Shown: positions 45,152 to 54,702 of the stretch, one piece after another
Layout of the letters: every line of letters begins with the position of its first letter
Position numbering within the stretch: the stretch's first letter is position 1
Assembly: GCF_020166335.1 (NCBI RefSeq)
Contig: NZ_JAIUJR010000001.1
Span: 496,001-560,000, forward strand
Length of the DNA: 64,000 bases
Direction of reading: 5' to 3'
Origin: Winogradskyella alexanderae
Lineage (GTDB): Bacteria; Bacteroidota; Bacteroidia; Flavobacteriales; Flavobacteriaceae
Notes under the pieces: model-generated
Seen by the model: the letters and a program-made list of their open reading frames with translations, nothing else
Told to the model about the DNA's origin: nothing
Databases searched by the model: none
Translations under genes and position numbers: made by a program

Positions 45152-47218
45152 TTAGCTGATTTTTAATCCATCAGAAATAGAATCACTATCAGGATTTACA
45201 AACACAAGATTTCCGCTTTCATCCTCAGTCATTAAAATCATGCCTTGGCTTTCTACGCCTCTTAATTTTCTAGGCGCAAGATTTACCAGCACAGTAACAC
45301 GTTTTCCGACTACGTCTTCTGGACTAAAGCTTTCTGCTATTCCAGAAACAATAGTACGTGTGTCAATACCAGTATCAACTTTTAATACCAATAGTTTTTT
45401 GGTTTTTGGCATTTTTTCTGCTTCAAGGATGGTGCCTACACGAAGATCTAGTTTGGTAAAGTCATCGAAAGTTATTTCCTCTTTCTGAGGTTCAACAGAT
45501 TTGTTGGCCAATTCATTGGTTTTTTTGCTTGCTTCTAACTTGTCCAACTGAAGTTGAATGGTTTCATCTTCAATTTTGGAAAATAGAAGTTCAGGTTTTC
45601 CCGTTTGAATGCTGTGTTCTGCTGGCAGTAATACCTCTTGAGTTGAAATATCGTTCCATTGGGATACTTTTTCAAGTTCATGTTGGCGGAGAATCTTATT
45701 TAGTTTTTTAGAAGTGAATGGCAAAAACGGTTCACACAAAACCGCCAAAGCAGATGCAATCTGAAGGGCTACAAACATAACCGTTTTTGTGCGAGCTTCG
45801 TCTGTTTTTATCGTTTTCCAAGGTTCCTCGTCTGCTAGATATTTATTTCCTAGTCTTGCCAGATTCATTAGTTCTTGACTGCCTTCTCTGAATCTAAAGC
45901 GTTCAATAGCGCTAGATATAACAGAAGGATAAGCTTTTAAGGTTGTTAGTGTTTCTTCATCAATACTATTGAAATCTGAAGGGGAAGGTACTATACCATC
46001 ATAGTACTTATTGGTAAGTACTACAACCCGATTTATAAAATTGCCAAATATGGCAACAAGTTCGTTATTGTTTCTCGCTTGAAAATCTTTCCAGGTAAAG
46101 TCGTTGTCCTTGGTTTCTGGTGCATTTGCTGTTAAGGCGTAGCGCAACACATCTTGTTGATTTGGAAATTCTTTTAAATAATCAGGAAGCCACACGGCCC
46201 AATTCTTAGAAGTAGATAATTTGTTGCCTTCCAAGTTTAAAAACTCGTTTGCCGGAACGTTTTTAGGAAGTATATAAGACCCTTCTGCCTTAAGCATAGC
46301 AGGGAAAATGATACAGTGAAAAACAATATTGTCTTTACCAATAAAATGGTATAGCTCCGTGTTTTCATCTTTCCAGTAGTCTTCCCAATTTTTTCCTTCA
46401 CGAGCGGCCCATTCTTTTGTTGAAGAGATATAACCGATAGGAGCGTCAAACCAAACATAAAGTACTTTACCCTCAGCGCCTTCTAGAGGCACTGGTATTC
46501 CCCAATCCAAATCTCTCGTAACGGCTCTTGGTCTTAGTCCGTCATCAATCCAAGATTTAACTTGGCCATAGACATTGGGTTTCCAATCTTTTTTATGGCC
46601 TTTTAAAATCCATTCTTTTAAAAAATCTTCGTGTTTATTTAAGGGTAGAAACCAATGTTTTGTTTCCTTAAGTGTAGGTATATTACCTGTAATAGCTGAC
46701 TTCGGATTTATTAAGTCCGTAGCGTTAAGACTAGTGCCGCAATTTTCGCATTGATCACCATAAGCTTCTTCGTAACCGCATTTAGGACATGTGCCAATGA
46801 CAAAACGGTCTGCCAAAAATTGGTTCGCTTGGGCATCATATAATTGCTCGGAGACCTCTTCTACAAATTCATTTTTATTATATAGTGTTTTAAAGAATTC
46901 TGAAGCTGTTTCGTGATGAATTTTTGCTGATGTTCGGGAATAATTATCAAAAGAGATCCCAAAATCCTCAAAGGATTGTTTTATTATCGCATGGTATTTA
47001 TCTACTATGTCTTGTGGAGAAACTCCTTCTCTTTTAGCTTTTATAGTAATAGGCACACCATGTTCGTCGCTGCCACAAATAAATGCTACATCATTATCTG
47101 TTAACCTTAGGTATCTTGAGTAGATATCGGCTGGAACGTAGACACCTGCAAGATGTCCAATATGTATTGGGCCATTTGTATAAGGTAGGGCTGCTGTTAT
47201 GGTATATCTCTTGGACAT
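45152..47218 (-). CDS. metG: Methionine--tRNA ligase
   Basis: A 688-residue class I synthetase. It has the HIGH motif in [10 protein letters not shown], a zinc-binding knuckle ([18 protein letters not shown]), the KMSKS variant KLSTSKN and a C-terminal tRNA-binding OB domain ([20 protein letters not shown]). ATG 47218 is favoured over a start at 47242 because a minus-strand -7 box TACTTTTG (47240-47247) overlaps the latter, and the shorter form has the normal N-terminus [12 protein letters not shown]. Confidence 0.97.
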   Translation of the reverse strand: MSKRYTITAALPYTNGPIHIGHLAGVYVPADIYSRYLRLTDNDVAFICGSDEHGVPITIKAKREGVSPQDIVDKYHAIIKQSFEDFGISFDNYSRTSAKIHHETASEFFKTLYNKNEFVEEVSEQLYDAQANQFLADRFVIGTCPKCGYEEAYGDQCENCGTSLNATDLINPKSAITGNIPTLKETKHWFLPLNKHEDFLKEWILKGHKKDWKPNVYGQVKSWIDDGLRPRAVTRDLDWGIPVPLEGAEGKVLYVWFDAPIGYISSTKEWAAREGKNWEDYWKDENTELYHFIGKDNIVFHCIIFPAMLKAEGSYILPKNVPANEFLNLEGNKLSTSKNWAVWLPDYLKEFPNQQDVLRYALTANAPETKDNDFTWKDFQARNNNELVAIFGNFINRVVVLTNKYYDGIVPSPSDFNSIDEETLTTLKAYPSVISSAIERFRFREGSQELMNLARLGNKYLADEEPWKTIKTDEARTKTVMFVALQIASALAVLCEPFLPFTSKKLNKILRQHELEKVSQWNDISTQEVLLPAEHSIQTGKPELLFSKIEDETIQLQLDKLEASKKTNELANKSVEPQKEEITFDDFTKLDLRVGTILEAEKMPKTKKLLVLKVDTGIDTRTIVSGIAESFSPEDVVGKRVTVLVNLAPRKLRGVESQGMILMTEDESGNLVFVNPDSDSISDGLKIS

Positions 47219-47239
47219 ATTTAATTCTTTAGCAAGCCA

Positions 47240-47247
47240 CAAAAGTA
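47240..47247 (-). promoter_or_regulatory. Candidate -7 box of metG
   Basis: On minus the site is TACTTTTG (TAnnTTTG), 21 bases before ATG 47218. It rules out translation from 47242. Confidence 0.55.
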
Positions 47248-47301
47248 CATAATATATAAGGCATTTAGAAAAAAAATGTACATTTACAAAAAGCGAGTTT
47301 T

Positions 47302-48327
47302 ATGAGTTTGAGACACCTTTTTTTTAGCTTAATAATTGGTGTAATTTTTTTTCTTTCAGATAGCATTTATGCACAAGGTGACACCGAAAATTTTACTGCA
47401 ATGACCTCAAAATTAACTAGGCCACCATATCTTAAGCCAGGTGACACTGTTGCCATTGTTGCACCATCAGGAATTTTGAAAAGCCGTGAAGGAGAAATAC
47501 AAAAGGCCATATCATTATTAAAAAGCTGGGGTTTAAATGCCAAAATCGGCCAACATGTTTTTAATAAAGCCGATCATTTTGCCGGAACAGATGATGAGCG
47601 TTGTGAAGATTTCCAAAATGCTATGGATGATACTACTGTAAGTGCTATTTGGTGCGCAAGAGGTGGCTATGGAACAGTAAGAATTCTTGATCAATTAGAT
47701 TATACAAAATTTAGAAAACACCCAAAATGGGTCATAGGTTACAGCGATATTACAGCACTCCATAACCAACTTCATAACGAAGGATTTGAATCATTACATG
47801 CCTTGATGTGTGTTAGTTTAGCAGAAGATAAAAATGATATACAGGAGACTGTAGGAAGCTTTAAATCGGCCATTTTCGGGAATCCAGAAAACTACGTTTT
47901 AAAAGGTTCTAGCTATAATAAAACAGGTATGGCAAATGGTATGTTGGTTGGAGGCAACCTTACCATGTTGCATACGATGTTAGGCTCTGAAACAAGCATA
48001 AATACTAATGGTAAAATTTTGTTTATTGAAGAGATAGGCGAATATAAATATCATATAGACAGGATGCTTCAAAGTCTTAAGCGTGCCGGTTACTTTGATA
48101 ATCTTATGGGATTAATTGTTGGGGATATGTCTAAACTTAGAAAAAATACAACGCTTTGGGGTACATCAATAGAACAGCTTATTCTTGATGCGTTATCAGA
48201 ATACAATTTTCCAATAGCCTTTAATATGCCAGCAGGACACGAGAAAGACAATAGAGCTTTGATTATGGGTAGAATTATTGATTTAAAGGTAGAAGAAACT
48301 AAAAGTTCCATTATTTTTAAATTATAG
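47302..48327 (+). CDS. S66 family LD-carboxypeptidase
   Basis: A 341-residue peptidase with a signal peptide (cut near IYAQ). The catalytic Ser148 lies in VIGYSDITALH; the Glu and His of the triad fall in the FIEEIGEYKYHIDRML region and near MPAGHEKDN. These enzymes trim the tetrapeptide stem to tripeptide in peptidoglycan recycling. The signal peptide implies a periplasmic form. It runs 26 bases before the YraN gene. Confidence 0.9.
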   Translation: MSLRHLFFSLIIGVIFFLSDSIYAQGDTENFTAMTSKLTRPPYLKPGDTVAIVAPSGILKSREGEIQKAISLLKSWGLNAKIGQHVFNKADHFAGTDDERCEDFQNAMDDTTVSAIWCARGGYGTVRILDQLDYTKFRKHPKWVIGYSDITALHNQLHNEGFESLHALMCVSLAEDKNDIQETVGSFKSAIFGNPENYVLKGSSYNKTGMANGMLVGGNLTMLHTMLGSETSINTNGKILFIEEIGEYKYHIDRMLQSLKRAGYFDNLMGLIVGDMSKLRKNTTLWGTSIEQLILDALSEYNFPIAFNMPAGHEKDNRALIMGRIIDLKVEETKSSIIFKL

Positions 48328-48353
48328 CCCTTTACTTTTTTTATTGTTATTAC

Positions 48354-48713
48354 ATGGCTCAACACAATGAACTTGGCAAAAAAGGAGAACAGCTTGCTGT
48401 AGATTTTTTGGTTGATAAAAATTACCAAATTATTGAGCGCAATTACCGTTTTGATAAGGCAGAGGTAGATATAATAGCGAAAAAGAAAAATATTCTGGCA
48501 ATTGTTGAAGTAAAGACAAGAAGTAGTTCTGATTTTGGAAATCCACAAGATTTTGTAAAACCAAAACAAATAAAAAACTTAGTAAAAGCTGTTAATGAAT
48601 ATCTTATTGAAAACAACTTAGATACCGAAGTACGTTTTGATATTATAGCAATTGTAGAGGAAAAAGCGTCGTTTAAAGTAGAGCATCTTAAAGATGCTTT
48701 TTATCACTTCTAG
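48354..48713 (+). CDS. YraN family (UPF0102) endonuclease-like protein
   Basis: A 119-residue protein with the restriction-endonuclease-like core: LGKKGEQLAVDFLVDKNY, the RYDKAEVDII-like segment FDKAEVDIIAKK and VEVKTRSS. The family is widespread; function is unknown, possibly DNA processing. Its stop shares CTAG with the stop of the convergent membrane-protein gene. Confidence 0.9.
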   Translation: MAQHNELGKKGEQLAVDFLVDKNYQIIERNYRFDKAEVDIIAKKKNILAIVEVKTRSSSDFGNPQDFVKPKQIKNLVKAVNEYLIENNLDTEVRFDIIAIVEEKASFKVEHLKDAFYHF

Positions 48714-49048
48714 AGATATAAATTGGTCACAGTAAATAACAAGCTATAGAATAGGACATTGATTACTTTTTGTTTTAATTCTAATGTTTTGAATCTTTTA
48801 TATTCAGACTTTAAAATGTCAAATGATAATATGGAACTTATGAATACAATACTTAACGCCACGAACCAATAGAGCGATTTTGGGTAAGGCAGGGCTGCAT
48901 TGGTAATTAGAAATAAAATGACCAATACGCTAGATATAATTAATCGTTTCTCACTTTTAGAATTCAATTTGTTACGCAAAGAGATGCTTCTTACTTTGTT
49001 TAAAATAAATAATGAAAAAAGTGAAAGAATAATTATTGTGTATGTCAT
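48710..49048 (-). CDS. Small membrane protein of unknown function
   Basis: A 112-residue protein with four hydrophobic segments (about 3-16, 36-50, 58-75, 95-110) and a basic loop after the first. No family is recognised. It overlaps the YraN stop by four bases. Codon use is ordinary for the region, which argues for a real gene, but no second line of evidence is available. Confidence 0.55.
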   Translation of the reverse strand: MTYTIIILSLFSLFILNKVRSISLRNKLNSKSEKRLIISSVLVILFLITNAALPYPKSLYWFVALSIVFISSILSFDILKSEYKRFKTLELKQKVINVLFYSLLFTVTNLYL

Positions 49049-49128
49049 GATTTATATTCTGATTTTGACTAATAAAAATAGTCATTAGAGCGGCAAAAAT
49101 AAAATATTAAAGAATTTTTAACGGCACT

Positions 49129-49707
49129 TTATTTATAAAAATTCATTTCGTCTATATATTTCCACACTTTGTCTGGTAGCATGGGTTTAATACTTCTACC
49201 CGCTTTGATTTCTTTTCTAATAAACGTAGAAGAAAGCTCCATTATTGGGGCAGAAATGTTAAATATTTTTGGATGGTTTTCAAATTGCGTTTCTAATTTT
49301 CCTTCTGTAAGTCTTGGGTAAACATAAATTGAATGATTTTCAAGAATCTGTTGATAATTTTTCCACTTGTGAAAGCTTTTCAAATTGTCTTCTCCCATGA
49401 TTAAACAAAATTTGTGTTCAGGATATTTTTCAAAAAGATACGTGAGTGTATCTATAGTGTAGTTAGGCTGTTTTAGGCTAAATTCTATATCACAGGGTCT
49501 GAGTTTATCATAGTCCTTTGTGGCCAAATAAACCATCTCCAATCTTTGGTGGTCATCTAGCAAACTACTTTTTTTCTTAAAAGGGCTTTGTGGTGTTACA
49601 ACAAACCAAATTTGATCCAAATCACTATTCTCAACCAAATGGTTGGCTATTGTTAAATGACCAACATGAATAGGGTTAAAGGTACCAAAGTATAAACCAA
49701 TCTTCAT
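49129..49707 (-). CDS. nadD: Nicotinate-nucleotide adenylyltransferase
   Basis: A 192-residue nucleotidyltransferase with the GTFNPIHVGHL motif (HxGH) near the N-terminus and ELSSTFIRKEI (the SSTxxR motif) near the C-terminus. It converts NaMN to deamido-NAD in NAD synthesis. It follows gmk by two bases, completing a yicC-gmk-nadD operon on minus. Confidence 0.95.
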   Translation of the reverse strand: MKIGLYFGTFNPIHVGHLTIANHLVENSDLDQIWFVVTPQSPFKKKSSLLDDHQRLEMVYLATKDYDKLRPCDIEFSLKQPNYTIDTLTYLFEKYPEHKFCLIMGEDNLKSFHKWKNYQQILENHSIYVYPRLTEGKLETQFENHPKIFNISAPIMELSSTFIRKEIKAGRSIKPMLPDKVWKYIDEMNFYK

Positions 49708-49709
49708 TT

Positions 49710-50294
49710 TTATTTTTTCAAAAATTCTGAAACTTTGTTATAGGCGTTTTTTAACGCCTCATCTAAATCGGAATTCACAACAACTGTATCAAAAAGGGGT
49801 GCTGTAGCAAGTTCTGCTGGTGCTTTTGCTACACGCATATTAATCTTGTCTTCGCTCTCCTCTCCGCGCTCTTTTAACCTTTTAACCAATTCATTCAGAT
49901 CTGGCGGTTTAACAAATACAGCCAAGGTTTGCTCGGGAAATTTTCGCTTAATTCTAAGTCCGCCAGAGACATCGATATCAAAAATTACGTGCTTGCCTTT
50001 TGCCCAAATGCGCTCAACTTCTTTTTTAAGTGTGCCATAAAAGTTATCTCTATAAACTTCTTCCCATTCTAAAAACTCATCACTCTTAATTTTACTTTTA
50101 AACTCTTTTAAGCTTAAAAAATAATAATCTTTACCATGCACCTCATTGCCTCGTTTTTCTCTAGAGGTTGCAGAAATAGAAAATTCTAAATTAAGTTCGG
50201 GCTGCTTCAATAAATATTTGACAATAGTAGTTTTACCAGAACCGGAAGGTGCGGAGAAAACGATTAATTTGCCTTTTTCAGTGTTGTCTGTCAC
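49710..50294 (-). CDS. gmk: Guanylate kinase
   Basis: A 194-residue kinase with P-loop SAPSGSGKTTIV, SATSREKRGNEVHGKDYYF (GMP binding) and a LID with RLKERGEES. It phosphorylates GMP to GDP. The start is GTG at 50294. It sits between yicC and nadD. Confidence 0.96.
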   Translation of the reverse strand: MTDNTEKGKLIVFSAPSGSGKTTIVKYLLKQPELNLEFSISATSREKRGNEVHGKDYYFLSLKEFKSKIKSDEFLEWEEVYRDNFYGTLKKEVERIWAKGKHVIFDIDVSGGLRIKRKFPEQTLAVFVKPPDLNELVKRLKERGEESEDKINMRVAKAPAELATAPLFDTVVVNSDLDEALKNAYNKVSEFLKK

Positions 50295-50307
50295 AATTAT
50301 TTACTTT

Positions 50308-51168
50308 TTATAATACATTCAATAATTGCTCCTTTATTTTCTCAAGCTCGTCTTTCATTTGTACAACAAGTTTTTGCATTGGAGCATAATTAGATTTTGA
50401 ACCGATTGTATTAATTTCCCTTCCTATCTCTTGCGTTATAAAACCTAACTTTTTGCCATTAGAGTCATCGGAGTTTAAAGCTTTCAAGAAATAATCTAAA
50501 TGATTGTCCAGCCTTACTTTTTCTTCCGTAATATCAAACTTCTCTATATAATAAATCAATTCCTGTTCAAACCTGTTCTCATCAACTTTTTCTTTTATTT
50601 CTGCAATTCCTTTTTCCAGTCGGGATCTCACACCTTCAATACGCTCAGGATCCATAGCAATTACATTGTGTAAGAGTTCTTTTAGGGTTGTAATTCTGTT
50701 TTTAAAATCCTGTTTAAGAACAGCACCTTCATCATTTCTGTATGCTACAATTTTGGATAAGGTATTGTCTATGCCGTTTTCAATCTCAGCCCATTCCTCT
50801 TCGTCAATGTCATCGCGGTCCGTAATAACAGCATCAGGTAGACGAATTGCCATTTGTAAATAGTCCACGTCATTCCCTGTAGCATCAACATCCCTAAGTT
50901 GTTTGATGTATTCTTTAACAACAGCTGCATTTATTTTAGAACTTGTGTCGTCTCCTGTAATTTCTACATACAACGAAAAATCTACCTTCCCACGCACCAG
51001 ATGGTTTGCTATCATTTTTCTGATATCCAATTCTTTCGCACGATATGCTGAAGGCATACGAGCATTAACATCTAAGTTTTTACTGTTTAAGGATTTAAGC
51101 TCGATGGATATTTTTTTTGTTGGGAGTTGTACTATTGTTTTCCCGTAACCTGTCATGGATTGTATCAT
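50308..51168 (-). CDS. YicC/YloC family endoribonuclease
   Basis: A 286-residue protein beginning MIQSMTGYGK, the family signature, and ending with GFITQEIGREINTIGSKSN and a helical tail. Homologues are reported as metal-dependent endoribonucleases linked to RNA turnover. ATG 51168 is used because a -7 box (51193-51200 on minus) precedes it and no family member has the extra N-terminal residues. Classic adjacency with gmk supports the call. Confidence 0.9.
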   Translation of the reverse strand: MIQSMTGYGKTIVQLPTKKISIELKSLNSKNLDVNARMPSAYRAKELDIRKMIANHLVRGKVDFSLYVEITGDDTSSKINAAVVKEYIKQLRDVDATGNDVDYLQMAIRLPDAVITDRDDIDEEEWAEIENGIDNTLSKIVAYRNDEGAVLKQDFKNRITTLKELLHNVIAMDPERIEGVRSRLEKGIAEIKEKVDENRFEQELIYYIEKFDITEEKVRLDNHLDYFLKALNSDDSNGKKLGFITQEIGREINTIGSKSNYAPMQKLVVQMKDELEKIKEQLLNVL

Positions 51169-51192
51169 TACAAACTGTAAAATTAAGTTGCC

Positions 51193-51200
51193 CAAAGGTA
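51193..51200 (-). promoter_or_regulatory. Candidate -7 box of the yicC-gmk-nadD operon
   Basis: On minus the site is TACCTTTG (TAnnTTTG), 24 bases before ATG 51168. Confidence 0.5.
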
Positions 51201-51268
51201 CAAAATTGAATGGTTTTGCTTTCTTATGATTAAACATATTGTCTACTGTAATTGCGCTAATACTTTTA

Positions 51269-51276
51269 TACTTTTG
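51269..51276 (+). promoter_or_regulatory. Candidate -7 box of the thioesterase gene
   Basis: TACTTTTG lies 24 bases before ATG 51301 and supports that start over an upstream ATG at 51226. Confidence 0.5.
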
Positions 51277-51300
51277 CAGTCACAAAAAATAAGACAGTAC

Positions 51301-51783
51301 ATGTATAAAAAGCAATTTGAAATAAGATGGAGCGATGTTGATGCCAATGGGCATCTGGCTAACTCAGCGTACACCAATTTTATGAGTCATGCGCGTATGT
51401 CATTTTTTAATGAGCATGGATTCTCTATGCCAGAAATAAAAAAATATAACGTTGGCCCAGTAGTCTTCTATGAGCATATGTATTATTTTAAAGAATCCTT
51501 TATTGGCGCACCCATTACGGTTACAATTGAGGTTTCAGGTCTCAGTGAAGATGGGATGCTATTTAAGTTTGAGCATAATTTTTATAACCAAAAAGGTGAT
51601 AACCTCGCATATTGCGAAATGCAAGGCGCATGGATAGATTTGAAGGAACGTAGATTAACTGCATTGCCACAAGAGTTGCTTCAGCTAGCAATTAAGTTTC
51701 CAAAATCAGATAACTTTAAGCTGTTAACAAAGGCAGATACTCGTAAACATGGCATAAGGCCTAAGCCTTTAAACCTAGATTAA
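51301..51783 (+). CDS. Hotdog-fold acyl-CoA thioesterase
   Basis: A 160-residue protein beginning MYKKQFEIRWSDVDANGHLA, the classic 4HBT/YbgC-like block with catalytic Asp, followed by NSAYTNFMSHARMSFFNEHG. It hydrolyses acyl-CoA thioesters; the substrate is unknown. Its gene diverges from yicC. Confidence 0.9.
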   Translation: MYKKQFEIRWSDVDANGHLANSAYTNFMSHARMSFFNEHGFSMPEIKKYNVGPVVFYEHMYYFKESFIGAPITVTIEVSGLSEDGMLFKFEHNFYNQKGDNLAYCEMQGAWIDLKERRLTALPQELLQLAIKFPKSDNFKLLTKADTRKHGIRPKPLNLD

Positions 51784-51785
51784 GG

Positions 51786-52919
51786 TTATTTAAATGGCTG
51801 ATGCTGTTTAAAGGATTTTATTTGAACGTTTTTGATAAAAGGTTTTAGAATCTTATTGGGTATATACCTTTTATGCTTACAATAACAAGTTAAGTTTTTT
51901 GGTATAGCACCGAGAGTACTTTTAATTTCTGAAGCTGTTCTACCAAGGTTTATCTGCTTGGATTTTGTAGAAATACCCAACCTAACATAATCGTTTAATA
52001 TTCTTGGATAGATAGCATATTCTTTGTTTTTTGAATAATCTATGCCAATAAAGTGCGCATCTAAATGAGATTGATTTGTCATTGCAGAAAGAAAGCCTAC
52101 AAGTTTGCCATTTAAAAAGTATCCTTTTACAATAAAAAGATCTTTAAAGGATTCTTTAAGATATATGTAGGTGTCTAGATTAAGAATTTGTGCATTAAAA
52201 TCTGCATTATCAATAGTGTTTTGATAAAGTTCTTGCAGTTCTGTTTTATACTTAATTATATCTTCTGTATTAAATAGTTTAGATGTGAGGGCTTTGCTTT
52301 TTGAGTCTGCTCTATTGGCTTTAACCCTGTATTTAGATTTTAGCGCTTCTTTGAAAGTTTCAAAAGAATCCCATTCTGGTTTTAGATTGATTATCATATT
52401 TGATTCTACTTCCATTGAAGCATAATCAAATGACTCAAGATGTTCTGTAATATAGAGCGATTCGTCTTCAAAATCCTTTATAAATATTGTCTGAAGCCGT
52501 TTTGTAGATTTACTTAGTTTGGACACTCCTCCAGCTATAGCTTTAAACGTTTCAATTTTGTTTTCACCAACTTTTAAAAAAGTACCATATTCACCACTTA
52601 GAAACACATTGCCACAAAAAAGAACGCGTATATGGCTATTACAAAAAAAACGGTTTATCAAATTCCTCAGTTTCGAGGACATTCTTATGTTTTTTGTAAT
52701 GGTTTCAATACCTATTGTTACAATTTGAGTGTTGGCAAAAGCTACAACATGGTCATTCTTTAAAATGAAAATATAGTTAAAGGCAATAGCTTTATTTGCC
52801 TTTTCAAAAGCATATAAAAACTCTGGGGTATAATAAATATTTCCTGTACAATCTAAATCGTCCCAGAAATCATTTGGGATATCTTTTATGGATTGAAATA
52901 TTTTAGAAACAAATGACAA
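51786..52919 (-). CDS. FemAB/GNAT-like acyltransferase
   Basis: A 377-residue protein with two GNAT-like halves, of the peptidoglycan-bridge FemAB-like group. Segments such as YRVKANRADSKSKALTS, VGFLSAMTNQSHLDAHFIGI and NLGRTASEIKSTLGA support this. The start codon is TTG at 52919, placed directly after the stop of the DMT gene in the same frame; no ATG is suitable. Substrate unknown. Confidence 0.75.
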   Translation of the reverse strand: MSFVSKIFQSIKDIPNDFWDDLDCTGNIYYTPEFLYAFEKANKAIAFNYIFILKNDHVVAFANTQIVTIGIETITKNIRMSSKLRNLINRFFCNSHIRVLFCGNVFLSGEYGTFLKVGENKIETFKAIAGGVSKLSKSTKRLQTIFIKDFEDESLYITEHLESFDYASMEVESNMIINLKPEWDSFETFKEALKSKYRVKANRADSKSKALTSKLFNTEDIIKYKTELQELYQNTIDNADFNAQILNLDTYIYLKESFKDLFIVKGYFLNGKLVGFLSAMTNQSHLDAHFIGIDYSKNKEYAIYPRILNDYVRLGISTKSKQINLGRTASEIKSTLGAIPKNLTCYCKHKRYIPNKILKPFIKNVQIKSFKQHQPFK

Positions 52920-53813
52920 TTAAACTGTGTTTTTCGGTTTTTTAGTTACCAGATAGACACCTGAAAAAATTAATAGCATTGCGGACAATTTAAGTAAATC
53001 GAAAAAATCGGCGCCAATGTAAAGCGCAAAGAGTCCTGCAATTACAGGTTGAAGATAAATAAATGTACCAACAGTTGAAGCCTTGAGCTTATTTAGGGCC
53101 AAAGGATTTAAAAGGTATGTGCCGAATGTAGCTCCAATTATAACAAATAATACCGAAAAGGTAACAGAAGGTGTAAACGATTGCCATTCCACCTCGCTAA
53201 GTTCTTTATACCCAAAGGGTATAATGAGGATTAGGCCAAATAGAAATAACCATTTAATAAATGAAAAAGGATGGTATTTTGCAGTGAGTCTTTTGATAAG
53301 AACCACATAAATACTGTAGGAAATAGCATTTATAAAGATAAGTAAATTACCCAATGGGACGTTATCACCAGTTCTAGCAGATTTACCATATATGGTGAGA
53401 ATTAATGCACCAGTTAATCCCAAACCAATACCAATAATTTTTAATTTGGTAATACTTTCATTTAAAATATAAGCTGATAGAAGTAAAATTATGATAGGAA
53501 CAATGGTCATAATTGCCGAAGCATGAATAGGAGAGGTAAACTCTAAGCCTTTAAAGAAAAATAACATGTTTATTACAACACCAAACAAAGCCGCAACAAA
53601 AAGTTTTATAAAATCTCTTTTCTCAATCTTTTCTTGCGGAATAATAAGACTAATTAGCCAAAATAACAGTGTTGCTCCTGCAACTCTAAGCAATACAAAA
53701 CCAAAAGGTTTTATATAATTGCCATTCATTACTAATTTGGCGATAGTATAATTAAGGCCATATAATAGTTGCACCATGAATAATGCAAAAAGGGCAAAGC
53801 CTCTACTGCTCAT
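52920..53813 (-). CDS. DMT/EamA family transporter
   Basis: A 297-residue protein with about ten TM segments and two EamA repeats (LFMVQLLYGLNYTIAKLVM; NAISYSIYVVLIKRLTAKYH). Such proteins export metabolites. The gene overlaps the ArsC-like gene by 11 bases at its 5' end and abuts the FemAB-like gene at its 3' end, so the three form one unit. Confidence 0.88.
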   Translation of the reverse strand: MSSRGFALFALFMVQLLYGLNYTIAKLVMNGNYIKPFGFVLLRVAGATLLFWLISLIIPQEKIEKRDFIKLFVAALFGVVINMLFFFKGLEFTSPIHASAIMTIVPIIILLLSAYILNESITKLKIIGIGLGLTGALILTIYGKSARTGDNVPLGNLLIFINAISYSIYVVLIKRLTAKYHPFSFIKWLFLFGLILIIPFGYKELSEVEWQSFTPSVTFSVLFVIIGATFGTYLLNPLALNKLKASTVGTFIYLQPVIAGLFALYIGADFFDLLKLSAMLLIFSGVYLVTKKPKNTV

Positions 53814-54165
53814 TTAAAGCATTTTTAGTAGCTTCTACTACTTTTTTGGAATTTCCTATAAAAATTGCATTGCCAATAATTGTAACAGGTCGTTTTAAAA
53901 ATGTGTAATGCTCTAAAATATACGTTTTGAAATCATCTTCAGATAGATTTTTATCCTTTAAATCAAGTTCTTTATAAAGACGAGCTCTTTTACTGAAAAG
54001 ACTTTCATAACTATCTGTTAATTGACGCATTTCTTCTAATTGCACTTTTGTTATAGGGTCGGTTTTTATGTCCTGAAGCACAAAATCATTGGGCAGATTT
54101 AATTCGTTAATAATTCTGGCACAGGTATTACACGTACTAAGGTGATACATTTTTTTCATTCTCAT
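53803..54165 (-). CDS. ArsC/Spx family protein
   Basis: A 120-residue thioredoxin-like protein of the arsenate reductase/Spx family. N-terminal MYHLSTCNTCARIINELNLP carries a CxxC. The loop FLKRPVTIIGNAIFIG is typical of ArsC/YffB. Reduction of arsenate is possible, but members in this context often serve other roles. Three in-frame ATGs (54165, 54159, 54150) are near; the third gives the usual N-terminus. Confidence 0.85.
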   Translation of the reverse strand: MRMKKMYHLSTCNTCARIINELNLPNDFVLQDIKTDPITKVQLEEMRQLTDSYESLFSKRARLYKELDLKDKNLSEDDFKTYILEHYTFLKRPVTIIGNAIFIGNSKKVVEATKNALNEQ

Positions 54166-54242
54166 GAAGTCTATAATTTTGTGAACACAAAGTAACCTTA
54201 TTTAAAACTAAAATTAATTACATTTAAGAAAATTATAATTCT

Positions 54243-54698
54243 ATGGATTGGGCTTTTGATATTACTATGAAGAATAGAAAACTATTTAATAGTTTTATTG
54301 AAAACTTATCCTTACAAGAGTTAAATAAAATACCCCAGGGTTTTAACAATAACATAATATGGAATATCGCTCACGTTATTGTAACACAGCAATTATTAGT
54401 TTATTATCTATCCGGATTGCCAACCTTGGTATCACAGGACATGATAGATTCTTATAGAAAAGAAACAAAACCAAATCATAATTTGAGCCAGGCAGAAATA
54501 GATGCAATTAAAAACTTGTTATTTTCAACCATCGATAAAACAAAAGAAGATTATGACGCGAAGATTTTTCAATCGTATAACCAGTATACTGTAACCACCA
54601 AGAACACAATAAGGAATGTAGAGGAAGCAATTGAGTTTAATAATTTCCATGAAGGCATTCACTTAGGTTACATTTTAGCATTACGAAAATCAATTTAG
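54243..54698 (+). CDS. DinB-like protein
   Basis: A 151-residue four-helix bundle. Metal-site His residues appear in WNIAHVIVTQQLLVYY and the C-terminal NNFHEGIHLGYIL. DinB-like proteins bind a metal and are often linked to thiol-dependent chemistry; the substrate is unknown. It sits four bases before the antiporter gene. Confidence 0.85.
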   Translation: MDWAFDITMKNRKLFNSFIENLSLQELNKIPQGFNNNIIWNIAHVIVTQQLLVYYLSGLPTLVSQDMIDSYRKETKPNHNLSQAEIDAIKNLLFSTIDKTKEDYDAKIFQSYNQYTVTTKNTIRNVEEAIEFNNFHEGIHLGYILALRKSI

Positions 54699-54702
54699 TT
54701 TT

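Noticed and set aside
47219-47242. Longer start of metG
   Set aside because: It overlaps a -7 promoter box, and the family start is at 47218.
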